Of a stretch of 59,874 nt of DNA, positions 18,514 through 25,082 are shown piece after piece. Location of the stretch: the NCBI GenBank assembly GCA_043742785.1, contig JAYTXU010000070.1, positions 1-59,874 on the forward strand, written 5' to 3'. A program made the translations under genes and the position numbers. This stretch comes from JACQCF01 sp043742785. GTDB taxonomy: Bacteria; Omnitrophota; Gorgyraeia; Zapsychrales; Fredricksoniimonadaceae. Numbering within the stretch: position 1 is the stretch's first letter; every line of letters starts with the position of its first letter. The notes under the pieces are model-generated. The model worked only from the letters and a program-made list of their open reading frames with translations. It had not been told where the DNA came from and ran no database searches.

Positions 18514-19074
18514 CTATGAATTAGCATCCACCTTAAATCCCACCCTGGTTCTTTTGTAATCATCAGTAACAGGGATCACAATTAAACGACGGATAGCTTC
18601 AAAAATAGCCTGAATCTTCTTATCATGATCTTGATATTTACCTTCTAAATCTTCAATTTTACGGGCTAAATCTTTATGTGTTATCATTAATTCTCTTAGC
18701 TTTGAAAATGTCCGCATAATTTGAATATTAACATTAATAGCACGCTCACTGTTGAGAACACTCGAGAGCATAGCTACCCCTTCTTGAGTAAAAACATTAG
18801 GCATTTTTCTAACACCCATTCTTTCTTTATTGGATATCGCAATTTGCGACATCCAATTTTCAAGATCTTGGGTTGTTAGTTGAAACATAAAATCACGAGG
18901 GAATCGTTTAATATTCCTTTTTACTTGTTCATTGAGCCTGCTCGTTTGAACACCATAAAGTTTGGCTAAATCTCTATCTAACATCACTTTCAGTCCTCGA
19001 ATAAGATAAATCTTGCTTTGAATGATCTCTACCGGTATTTCACCTGCTGATTGTTCAACAATTTGTTCTTTCAT
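18514..19074 (-). CDS. ORF6N (KilA-N-like) domain DNA-binding protein, paralog 1
   Basis: The N-terminal domain matches ORF6N: IIQSKIYLIRGLKVMLDRDL, LYGVQTSRLNEQVKRN, FPRDFMFQLT, and VFTQEGVAMLSSVL. ORF6N is a phage-associated KilA-N relative thought to bind DNA. The C-terminal part, with helix ALEGNYQDH-like LEGKYQDHDKKIQAIFEA and VTDDYKRTRVGFKVDA, is nearly the same in all four paralogs. The ATG at 19074 is preferred because GAGGGG sits just before it. The centre (SQIAIS) is encoded by a DNA palindrome at 18829-18857. Among the four it most resembles paralog 4 in its centre (VRKMP). It precedes the lipoprotein gene. Confidence 0.88.
   Translation of the reverse strand: MKEQIVEQSAGEIPVEIIQSKIYLIRGLKVMLDRDLAKLYGVQTSRLNEQVKRNIKRFPRDFMFQLTTQDLENWMSQIAISNKERMGVRKMPNVFTQEGVAMLSSVLNSERAINVNIQIMRTFSKLRELMITHKDLARKIEDLEGKYQDHDKKIQAIFEAIRRLIVIPVTDDYKRTRVGFKVDANS
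18829..18857. other. Palindrome inside ORF6N paralog 1
   Basis: Arms TTGGATATCGCAA and TTGCGACATCCAA around a single central T (18830-18856) pair at 12 of 13 positions, and one further flanking pair extends the symmetry to 29 nt. It encodes W-M-S-Q-I-A-I-S on the minus strand. Confidence 0.9.
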
Positions 19075-19117
19075 AGCTCCCCTCATAGGTTAAAATTGGT
19101 TAAAAATATTTAGAAAC

Positions 19118-19675
19118 TTATTTAGCATCCACCTTAAATCCCACCCTGGTTCTTTTGTAATCATCAGTAACAGGGATCACAATTAAACGACGGATGGCTT
19201 CAAAAATAGCCTGAATCTTCTTATCATGATCCTGATAGTTACCCTCTAAAGCTTCAATCTTACGAGCTAAGTCTTTGTGCGAAATCATTATTTCTTTTAA
19301 CTTTACAAAAACTCTCATAATTTGAATATTAACTTGAACAGCTCTTTTAGACCTAAGCACGCTTGAAAGCATCGCTACACCTTGTTCAGTAAAAACATAC
19401 GACAAATACCGTTGACCTCCTCGTCCTATTTTTGACATGCCAATTTGGCATCTCAAATAATCCTCTTCTTCTTTACTTAGTTGGAACATAAAGTCTTCTG
19501 GAAAATGATCCCTATTTCTTTTAACTGCCCTATTAAGATGACCTGTTTCAACTCCATAAAGGATCGCCAAATCACTATCCAACATAACTTTATGCCCACG
19601 AATAAAGTAAATTTTGCTTTGAATAATTTCTACTGGTAATACATCTGCTGATTTCTCAATAACTTGTTCTTTCAT
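19118..19675 (-). CDS. ORF6N (KilA-N-like) domain DNA-binding protein, paralog 2
   Basis: Second of four tandem paralogs. The ORF6N blocks are IIQSKIYFIRGHKVMLDSDL, LYGVETGHLNRAVKRN, FPEDFMFQLS and VFTEQGVAMLSSVL. The first and last thirds are close copies of its neighbours, while the middle (EEEDYLRCQIGMSKIGRGGQRYL) differs from paralogs 1 and 4 and is close to paralog 3. Start at 19675 is chosen for the GAGGGG site 4-5 nt upstream. The gap to paralog 1 (about 43 bp) is itself repeated in the next gap. Function is unknown; DNA binding is inferred from the family. Confidence 0.88.
   Translation of the reverse strand: MKEQVIEKSADVLPVEIIQSKIYFIRGHKVMLDSDLAILYGVETGHLNRAVKRNRDHFPEDFMFQLSKEEEDYLRCQIGMSKIGRGGQRYLSYVFTEQGVAMLSSVLRSKRAVQVNIQIMRVFVKLKEIMISHKDLARKIEALEGNYQDHDKKIQAIFEAIRRLIVIPVTDDYKRTRVGFKVDAK
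19431..19457. other. Palindrome inside ORF6N paralog 2
   Basis: Arms TTTGACATGCCAA and TTGGCATCTCAAA around a central T pair at 12 of 13 positions. It encodes L-R-C-Q-I-G-M-S on the minus strand, at the same codons as the palindromes in the other three paralogs but with a different stem. Confidence 0.9.
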
Positions 19676-19718
19676 GGATCCCCTCATAGGTTAAAATTGG
19701 TTAAAAATATTTAGAAAC

Positions 19719-20267
19719 TTATTTAGCATCCACCTTAAATCCCACCCTGGTTCTTTTGTAATCATCAGTAACTGGGATCACAATAAGACGACGGATGGCT
19801 TCAAAAATAGCCTGAATTTTCTTATCATGATCCTGATAGTTGCCCTCTAAAGCTTCGATCTTACGGGCTAGGTCTTTATGAGATACCATCAATTCTTTGA
19901 TCCTGACAAAAACCCTCATAATTTGAATATTAACTTGAACAGCTCTTTTAGACTTAAGCACGCTTGAAAGCATAGCCACCCCTTGTTCAGTAAACACATA
20001 AGATAAATATTTAGAATTTTGTCCTCTTTTCAAGATGCCAAATTGGCATCTTAAAGAATCCTCTTCTTCTTTACTCAATTGAAACATAAAATCTTCTGGA
20101 AAATGATCCGCATTCCTCTTAACTGCTCTATTAAGATGACCTGTTTCAACTCCATAAAGTTCAGCCAAATCTTTATCAAACATAACCTTCTGTCCACGGA
20201 TTAAATAAATCTTGCTTTGAATAATTTCAACTGGCACTGATGATTGTTCAACGACTTGTTTTTTCAT
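19719..20267 (-). CDS. ORF6N (KilA-N-like) domain DNA-binding protein, paralog 3
   Basis: Third of four tandem paralogs, 182 residues, starting MKKQVVEQSS after a GGAGGACTGA site. ORF6N blocks are IIQSKIYLIRGQKVMFDKDL, LYGVETGHLNRAVKRN, FPEDFMFQLS and YLSYVFTEQGVAML. The middle (EEEDSLRCQFGILKRGQNS) pairs it with paralog 2. The segment VRIKELMVSHKDLARKIEAL is shared exactly with paralog 4 instead, so segments seem to have been exchanged between copies. A likely DNA-binding protein; the target is unknown. Confidence 0.88.
   Translation of the reverse strand: MKKQVVEQSSVPVEIIQSKIYLIRGQKVMFDKDLAELYGVETGHLNRAVKRNADHFPEDFMFQLSKEEEDSLRCQFGILKRGQNSKYLSYVFTEQGVAMLSSVLKSKRAVQVNIQIMRVFVRIKELMVSHKDLARKIEALEGNYQDHDKKIQAIFEAIRRLIVIPVTDDYKRTRVGFKVDAK
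20029..20055. other. Palindrome inside ORF6N paralog 3
   Basis: A perfect 10-bp inverted pair AAGATGCCAA / TTGGCATCTT around a central A extends to 13-nt arms with one mismatch. It encodes L-R-C-Q-F-G-I-L on the minus strand. Confidence 0.9.
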
Positions 20268-20310
20268 TCAGTCCTCCATAGGTTTAAATTGGTTTAAAAA
20301 ATCTAAGAAC

Positions 20311-20862
20311 TTATTTATCCACCACAAAGCCTACCTTGGTTCTTTTGTAATCATCAGTAACTGGGATCACAATAAGACGACGGATGGCTTCAAAAATAGC
20401 CTGAATCTTCTTATCGTGATCTTGATAATTACCCTCTAAAGCTTCGATCTTACGGGCTAAGTCTTTATGAGATACCATCAATTCTTTGATCCTGACAAAA
20501 ACCCTCATAATTTGAATATTGACCTCTATAGCTCTGTCACTATTAAGAACGCTCGAAAGCATGGCTACACCTTGTTCTGTAAAAGCATGCGGCATCTTAC
20601 GAACGCCTCCCCAACTTGATATCGCAAAATGCGATATCAAGATTAAAAATTCATCTTTTGTTAACTGAAAACAAAAATCCTCCTTTGGAAATCTTTTGAT
20701 ATTTCTTTTTACCTGTTCATTAAGCCTAAAAGTGGGTAAGCCATAAAGAACCGCCAGATCCCTATCAAGCATAACTTTATGCCCACGAATTAAATAAATC
20801 TTGTTTTGAATGATCTCAATTGGTAAAACACCTGCTGCTTTCTCAATAACTTGTTTTTTCAT
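20311..20862 (-). CDS. ORF6N (KilA-N-like) domain DNA-binding protein, paralog 4 (first in the array)
   Basis: The promoter-proximal ORF6N gene. ORF6N blocks are IIQNKIYLIRGHKVMLDRDL, LYGLPTFRLNEQVKRN, FPKEDFCFQLT and AFTEQGVAMLSSVL. The central segment ISHFAISSWGGVRKMP resembles the most common ORF6N form I know (SSWGGxRKxP). The C-terminus ends VGFVVDK, not VGFKVDAK as in paralogs 2 and 3. Start at 20862 is chosen for the GGAGGAATTT site just upstream. It lies 41 bp after the winged-helix gene. Confidence 0.88.
   Translation of the reverse strand: MKKQVIEKAAGVLPIEIIQNKIYLIRGHKVMLDRDLAVLYGLPTFRLNEQVKRNIKRFPKEDFCFQLTKDEFLILISHFAISSWGGVRKMPHAFTEQGVAMLSSVLNSDRAIEVNIQIMRVFVRIKELMVSHKDLARKIEALEGNYQDHDKKIQAIFEAIRRLIVIPVTDDYKRTKVGFVVDK
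20615..20641. other. Palindrome inside ORF6N paralog 4
   Basis: Perfect 12-bp arms CTTGATATCGCA and TGCGATATCAAG around an AAA loop. It encodes L-I-S-H-F-A-I-S on the minus strand. The stem differs from those in paralogs 2 and 3 and partly matches that of paralog 1. Confidence 0.92.
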
Positions 20863-20903
20863 AAATTCCTCCATTGATATATTTTCTCATTAAACTTTTG
20901 GCA

Positions 20904-21953
20904 CTATCTAACCCTCTCGCCGTTTTCGTCGAATATCACCGAAAGATCATGGATTAAAGATGTTCCTACCGACTGTTTTTCTAATGGCAGCGCCAAGCGC
21001 GCCATCGCCTTTAATTTGTTTTCCCATTGGCTTTTTTGCGAATCGTGTTGTGTTGACTCCTTATGCAATTCTTCCTGCAATTGAATGCTCTTCTGGCTCT
21101 TAGTTTCAAGCTCCTTTTGCAAAATGACCAGCTGTTGGGTCAACTCCTTATTCTTTTGCTGCTCATTAAAATATTGAACCTTGCTTTGATCGAAATGTTC
21201 CTGCAACTGGGCAATCTTCTGCTCCTTACCTTCAAGCTCCTTTTGAACAATGACCAGCTGTTGGTTCAACTCCTTATTTTCTTGCTGCTCATTGGAAGAT
21301 ACTTTATTTCTTTGATCTAATAACTGCATATCCTTGGAAACAGGCAAGATGGCTTGATGTTCCACTTTTTTCCAAATAAAGTATGCTCCCATCAAAAGAG
21401 AGCTAACAAACAACAAGAGAATCAATTTAAAAATCAATCCCTTGCTCTTCCATATCCATAAAATTCCGATCGCCAATATCCATAACCCTATATCCATAAA
21501 TCTTCCCATCAATCCAAAAGGAATGCGATAAACGCCGTAGGGATTATTAAAAGCCCAGCTATACATTTCATAATGCCATGATTCCACCCATTCTTGATCT
21601 ACCTTCAGTTTCGTACACCAGAATTCTAAAGGCCCTTGATTGGCAGGAGGCGCGGGTGGACTTGATGAAACTTTTATTTCCTGGGGTTGTTCAATGGGTA
21701 TAGACTGCGGAGATGGGGAAGCTTCGTTAGGTACGATTGGTTTTGCTTCAGGAATTATTTCAACAGGCGACTTCTTGATTTCGTAAAAAGCATCACGTCC
21801 CTCTAGAGTTTTCATTAGCTGTCCCTGGGCCGCTAAAACCGCCAAACCTTTTGTGACTGCACTTCTGGAAATTTTTAAAGCATTACTTAACTGAACCGGG
21901 CTCGCCTTGCCTTGAGTCTTAATGTATTCCAGAATCTGATCATTAACTGCCAT
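20904..21953 (-). CDS. Membrane-anchored winged-helix / coiled-coil protein heading the ORF6N operon
   Basis: The ATG at 21953 has an AGGAGG site five bases upstream, giving 349 residues. Residues 1-60 form a winged helix-turn-helix (ILEYIKTQGKASPVQLSNAL, then SRSAVTKGLAVLAAQGQL). A proline-rich linker (about 62-107) follows. Two membrane segments lie at about 154-168 and 172-195. A long coiled coil (about 205-325) contains a 34-residue repeat starting at 221 and at 263 (NEQQxNKELxQQLVI). This looks like a DNA-binding domain tethered to the membrane. No family name is certain. It is the first gene of the run into the ORF6N genes and lies next to the iteron region. Confidence 0.75.
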   Translation of the reverse strand: MAVNDQILEYIKTQGKASPVQLSNALKISRSAVTKGLAVLAAQGQLMKTLEGRDAFYEIKKSPVEIIPEAKPIVPNEASPSPQSIPIEQPQEIKVSSSPPAPPANQGPLEFWCTKLKVDQEWVESWHYEMYSWAFNNPYGVYRIPFGLMGRFMDIGLWILAIGILWIWKSKGLIFKLILLLFVSSLLMGAYFIWKKVEHQAILPVSKDMQLLDQRNKVSSNEQQENKELNQQLVIVQKELEGKEQKIAQLQEHFDQSKVQYFNEQQKNKELTQQLVILQKELETKSQKSIQLQEELHKESTQHDSQKSQWENKLKAMARLALPLEKQSVGTSLIHDLSVIFDENGERVR

Positions 21954-21994
21954 TTTACCCTCCTTAGCCTGTTCCTTCAGGCTTAGTTTAAATT

Positions 21995-22031
21995 TACGCA
22001 ATAAATTACTGCGTATTTACTCAGTAAATAC
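21995..22031. promoter_or_regulatory. Overlapping operator-like palindromes upstream of the winged-helix gene
   Basis: TACGCAATAA-A-TTACTGCGTA (21995-22015, one mismatch) overlaps GTATTTACT-C-AGTAAATAC (22013-22031, perfect). They lie 42-78 bp upstream of the start at 21953. I infer binding sites for a DNA-binding protein, possibly one of the adjacent ORF6N or winged-helix proteins. Confidence 0.6.
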
Positions 22032-22218
22032 CTGAATACTCACTCCCTGAATCCATCGCTAATCTCTTAAAACACATTGATATTCAATAAGTTACAAATC
22101 TTTATCCCTATCGTTTATCTTTAGGACCAAGCGGATGTGCGTAAAACATGAATAAAATATGAATAAAATATGAGTAAAATGTGAATAAACTTCCTTTACT
22201 GAGTAAATACGCAGTAAT
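22005..22218. repeat. Segment bounded by 24-bp perfect inverted repeats
   Basis: The 24 nt at 22005-22028 (beginning ATTACTGCGTATTTACTC) recur exactly as the reverse complement at 22195-22218. Between them lie the 11-bp iterons and half of a direct duplication. No gene is visible inside. The arrangement resembles a control region or origin more than a transposon, since there is no transposase. Confidence 0.75.
22137..22190. repeat. Five tandem 11-bp iterons, copy A
   Basis: Units GTGCGTAAAAC, ATGAATAAAAT (twice), ATGAGTAAAAT and a last partial GTGAATAAAC follow each other without spacers. The 11-bp period is close to one helical turn, so bound proteins would line up on one face. Confidence 0.8.
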
Positions 22219-22459
22219 GACCTGAGCAAATCCAAATACTCTAATAGTTGTTGATTTAAGGAATACGCGGCGGAAGGAGAAACAGTGGAAATGCGTAGAC
22301 CTACTTATTTGATTAAATATTAACAAATACTTACTTAATAGTCAATTAAATATTTCAAAATACTCACCTCCTAGATAATCGCTAATGTCCATAAACATCT
22401 TGATATTAAATAAGTTACAAGTCATTAGCCCTATCGATTATATTCATGACCCCCAGGAT

Positions 22460-22490
22460 GTGAGTAAAACATGAGTAAAATGTAAGTACT
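22460..22490. repeat. Tandem 11-bp iterons, copy B
   Basis: GTGAGTAAAAC, ATGAGTAAAAT and a partial GTAAGTACT, the same unit as in copy A, at the end of the second copy of the direct duplication. Confidence 0.75.
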
Positions 22491-22497
22491 TTTATTT

Positions 22498-22518
22498 TAC
22501 GCAGTAAATTACTGCGTA
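22498..22518. promoter_or_regulatory. Perfect 21-nt palindrome TACGCAGTAA-A-TTACTGCGTA
   Basis: This is the best copy of the palindrome found upstream of the winged-helix gene. The half-site TTACTGCGTA occurs here, at 22006-22015 and inverted at 22208-22217. It lies 34 bp downstream of the decayed secreted-protein gene's stop side, at the far end of the repeat region. Confidence 0.7.
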
Positions 22519-22552
22519 TTTATTACGTACTTCCTCTTACTTTTGATTTTGG

Positions 22553-23023
22553 TTATGCAGAAACCAACGTCTTCGCATCTGCTGTCAGTCCAAGGAAGCT
22601 ACGAAGGTCAGTCATTGGTTGGATATTGATAATCACCGGCACAAAGCCAGGGGCGTCTTGAAGTTGCTCAAGCATGGCGGGGTCAAGGTGAAATTTGATC
22701 CCCCCACTGTCATCCCCGCGAAAGCGGGGATCCATGTCAGAATTACCCTTATTATGAATTCCCGCATTTCCCTGCCTGCCGGCAGGCAGGGCGGGAATTA
22801 CATCATCACCACGATCCAAAATAAAATCAAAACGGAAAGGGTTATCCGTATGAACCTTGATACTCTTTAAGATCGGCGGATTCATCGGTGGGCTTAAATG
22901 AACCATCACTCCAGGCTTCGGTAATACAAAATCCTGTGCTTGGACAAGCGGCATCGGTCCAAAGGTATTAACCAAGAACGCTATTAAGATAACTATATGA
23001 GTGCATGGGGCTCTCTGTCTCAT
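22553..23023 (-). pseudogene. Secreted-protein fragment with nested repeats (probably decayed)
   Basis: The 156-residue frame has a signal peptide (hydrophobic about residues 8-29, cleavage near VQAQ) and a segment PGVMVHLSPPMNPPILKSI that I associate with large secreted Omnitrophota proteins (memory, not checked). Residues of about 77-110 are encoded by mobile repeats: LPAGRQ from the 20-bp palindrome and MDPRFRGDD from a dRS3-like element. After IKFHLDPAMLEQLQ it ends at SFLGLTADAKTLVSA. I read it as the remnant of a longer gene after internal loss and repeat insertion; a small intact gene is possible. Confidence 0.5.
22709..22801. repeat. dRS3-like element with an LPAGRQ palindrome nested inside it
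   Basis: GTCATCCCCGCGAAAGCGGGGATCC-type left part runs into ATTCCCGC...GCGGGAAT, and the loop of that second palindrome contains an exact CCTGCCTGCCGGCAGGCAGG (22771-22790). The nesting shows that the 20-bp palindrome arrived after the dRS3-like element. Confidence 0.8.
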
Positions 23024-23062
23024 AGTATCTAAAGTATGCCATATCTATATATGGAAAACAAG

Positions 23063-23098
23063 CCTGCCGGCAGGCAGGCCTGTCTGCCGGCAGGCAGG
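23063..23098. repeat. Two head-to-tail copies of the LPAGRQ palindrome
   Basis: CCTGCCGGCAGGCAGG is followed directly by CCTGTCTGCCGGCAGGCAGG between the secreted-protein fragment and vapC. The first copy lacks four bases; the second has one change. Confidence 0.9.
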
Positions 23099-23123
23099 AA
23101 CTGGAGAGGGTTTTGGGGAAGCG

Positions 23124-23509
23124 CTAACTTTCCAATTTTATTCCTGGTATGCGGGAAAAATCTTTAGTGTTTGAGGTCATAACAGAATAATGCCAATACA
23201 GCGAGCTGGCCGCAATAAGAATATCTTCTGTGTGAATGGATAAGCCTTTTTTCTTAAGATAGGTATAAATATCAGCCGCACGCTGGGATATTTGTGGGGT
23301 TAAATCTAGTACTGTACAAAGACCTATCAATTCTTTTCGCTGGGTTATATGCTTCTGTGATTCAACCCCTCTTAAAAGTTCAAAAACAGTGATGACCGAT
23401 ATGGCTGCTTTTGCCTCCAAAAGAAGTCGTTCAACCTTGGGATCAATGATTTTGTCTTTTCCGACAAAAAAAAAGAACACAGGTATCAAGAACTGTCACA
23501 TTCTCCATT
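23124..23509 (-). pseudogene. vapC: PIN-domain toxin VapC with a frameshift in a T9 run
   Basis: The natural start is the ATG at 23509, inside the vapB end, giving MENVTVLDTCVL, the normal PIN N-terminus with its first Asp. After nine consecutive T residues (minus strand) the frame is lost; the rest of the domain continues in another frame: GKDKIIDPKVERLLLEA, SVITVFELLRGVE (conserved Glu), HTEDILIAASS (conserved Asp) and TSNTKDFSRIPGIKL. One T fewer or two more would restore the frame. It may be phase-variable, a dead toxin or a sequencing error. VapC toxins are RNases neutralised by VapB. Confidence 0.8.
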
Positions 23510-23732
23510 TTGCGCGTCCTTCTTGTAATTCTTTTATTGCTTTTGTATGTTCTTTTAAGGACATGCTCCCTTTAAGACGAAGGATAACACTTTTTCGGTC
23601 ATTAGTTTTTGAACTAAAATACTCCTCAAGAGCTTCAATAATAATCTTTGAGAACCCTTTTAAATTACGGCTTGATGCTTCTTGAGACAATTGCTGACGA
23701 ATGTGAATAGGCACTTCAATAGTTGTACGCAT
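23496..23732 (-). CDS. vapB: Ribbon-helix-helix antitoxin VapB
   Basis: A 78-residue antitoxin. The N-terminus MRTTIEVPIHIRQQLSQEA is a ribbon-helix-helix DNA-binding domain, and the C-terminal part should wrap the toxin. It has a strong GGAGG site and overlaps the vapC start by 14 nt, the usual coupled arrangement. An ACATGCATGT palindrome upstream is a plausible autoregulatory operator. Confidence 0.85.
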   Translation of the reverse strand: MRTTIEVPIHIRQQLSQEASSRNLKGFSKIIIEALEEYFSSKTNDRKSVILRLKGSMSLKEHTKAIKELQEGRAKWRM

Positions 23733-23766
23733 ATAATCCTCCTTTTATCTAATACAAGAGCATACT

Positions 23767-23783
23767 ACATGCACATGCATGTC
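23767..23783. promoter_or_regulatory. Candidate vapB operator
   Basis: The perfect palindrome ACATGCATGT (23773-23782), preceded by an overlapping ACATGCACATG, lies about 40 bp upstream of the vapB start. Ribbon-helix-helix antitoxins usually bind such short palindromes at their own promoters. Confidence 0.45.
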
Positions 23784-23795
23784 AATAATAGTGAT

Positions 23796-24893
23796 TTAGG
23801 ACTTCAAAGCGGGACGCAAATCTTTAAGATCTTTGATCATAGCCTTAGCCTGATCAAAATTTGCTGCGGGAATTTCTTCTACTTCATCAGAAATCAATTG
23901 GTCTAAATCCTCATCAGATTTAATTTCAAAACCAGCATCTTTAATCATCTGTAACGTCTTAGTATTACTCGATCCCTTAGAATTCAAATAGCCTTGTAAA
24001 AACAATGAACTGGCAGGATATAAAGAAAGAATCTCCATACTACGCAGATGTCCTTCACGTCCGGCTCCAACTCTAACTTCTGCCTGAGGATTTAAAAAAC
24101 GAAAAAGACACAATATCCTCAAACAAAACTCTGGGGTTAGGTCCTTGGGCACTGCCAATTGATTGCCTTCAATAGGAATAAGAAAATTAACCGGGATTGA
24201 TGCTGCTTTAATTTCTCTTAATCGTTTAGCTACTTCAATAATATCCTTATAAGTCTCTCCCATACCTGCAATCATTCCGGAACAAACCTCAATACCCGCA
24301 TTCTTAGCAGCCATCAAGGTGTTGAGTCTATCTCCATAGGTGTGGGTGGTACAAATCTGAGGATAATAACTTTCAGAAGTATTTAAATTGTGATTAAGCC
24401 TATCCAGTCCCGCAGTTTTAAGTTCTTTAGCACCATCGTTAGTCACAAGCCCTGTTGAGACACAAATTTCTTTATTAGGAAATTCAGATTTGATTTTACG
24501 AATAAGGCGAGTTAGACGTTCAATACGCTTAGGCGATGCTCCTCGACCGGCGTAAACCATGCAATAACGGTACGCTCCCTTAGAATAGGCTTGACGCGCT
24601 TCGTCAAACATTTCCTCATCAGATTTTAAGCCATACTCCTCAATTTGAGCTTCAGACGTTTTTGCCTGGGCGCAATAATGACAGTCTTCAGGGCAATGGC
24701 CGTTTTGGGCATTATTGATGATATGAACAACCACTTCCATCCCGCGAAAATGCTTGCGGACCCTAAAAGCCGCATTCAGCAACGGTAAAAGAAGAACAGA
24801 AGAATCTCCTAAAATCTGCATACAGCTAGCGTCATCCAGCTCTTCTCCAGAAATGCTTTTGTTGGCTAATTCATCGTAGAATTTTGAATCCAT
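23796..24893 (-). CDS. bioB: Biotin synthase (radical SAM)
   Basis: BioB inserts sulfur into dethiobiotin. The radical-SAM cluster ligands are Cys67, Cys71 and Cys74 in GHCPEDCHYCAQ. YVSTGL-type VSTGLVTNDG, RLNHNLNTSESYY, VNFLIPIEGN and VRVGAGREGH are BioB family blocks, the last holding the Arg that binds the [2Fe-2S] cluster. At 365 residues it is slightly longer than usual, with an acidic C-terminal extension (KSDEDLDQLISDEVEEIP). No other biotin genes are in the window. A paralogous radical-SAM sulfur enzyme of the BioB family is the main alternative. Confidence 0.87.
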   Translation of the reverse strand: MDSKFYDELANKSISGEELDDASCMQILGDSSVLLLPLLNAAFRVRKHFRGMEVVVHIINNAQNGHCPEDCHYCAQAKTSEAQIEEYGLKSDEEMFDEARQAYSKGAYRYCMVYAGRGASPKRIERLTRLIRKIKSEFPNKEICVSTGLVTNDGAKELKTAGLDRLNHNLNTSESYYPQICTTHTYGDRLNTLMAAKNAGIEVCSGMIAGMGETYKDIIEVAKRLREIKAASIPVNFLIPIEGNQLAVPKDLTPEFCLRILCLFRFLNPQAEVRVGAGREGHLRSMEILSLYPASSLFLQGYLNSKGSSNTKTLQMIKDAGFEIKSDEDLDQLISDEVEEIPAANFDQAKAMIKDLKDLRPALKS

Positions 24894-25082
24894 GGAGGAG
24901 ATATTATGTTATTTAATTCGAATTGTCAACCATCTCTTACTGTTTTGGTATACATTAAAACCCTCAGAATTAACGTTCACTTATCAATAAGTTTGAATCA
25001 TCAAAATTTATTAATTACTAACTACGCAAAAAGGCTTTTTCATGATAAAGTAATACACTTTTTTTGAAAGGGTAAACAATCT

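Larger units (their letters stand above)
22002..22552. promoter_or_regulatory. 551-bp gene-free region of repeats (control region or origin-like)
   Basis: There is no convincing gene here. The region holds two diverged direct copies of a block of about 110-135 bp (22056-22190 and 22379-22490; both begin TCGCTAAT and share TAAGTTACAA and CCCTATCG). Each copy ends in 11-bp tandem iterons, and related TACGCAGTAA/TTACTGCGTA palindromes sit near both outer ends. It lies directly upstream of the winged-helix/ORF6N operon. Confidence 0.65.

Noticed and set aside
18514..20874. CRISPR array or diversity-generating retroelement
   Set aside because: The repeats are whole genes with spacers of about 40 bp, not short direct repeats with unique spacers. 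No Cas gene, reverse transcriptase or template/variable repeat pair is visible.
22005..22218. A MITE bounded by the 24-bp inverted repeats
   Set aside because: No target duplication is evident and the repeats overlap operator-like palindromes, so a control region seems more likely; not fully excluded.
22108..22326. A 72-codon open frame on the minus strand in the repeat region
   Set aside because: It is built from the iterons and half of the direct duplication, has low-complexity F/Y/I composition, and shows no family resemblance.
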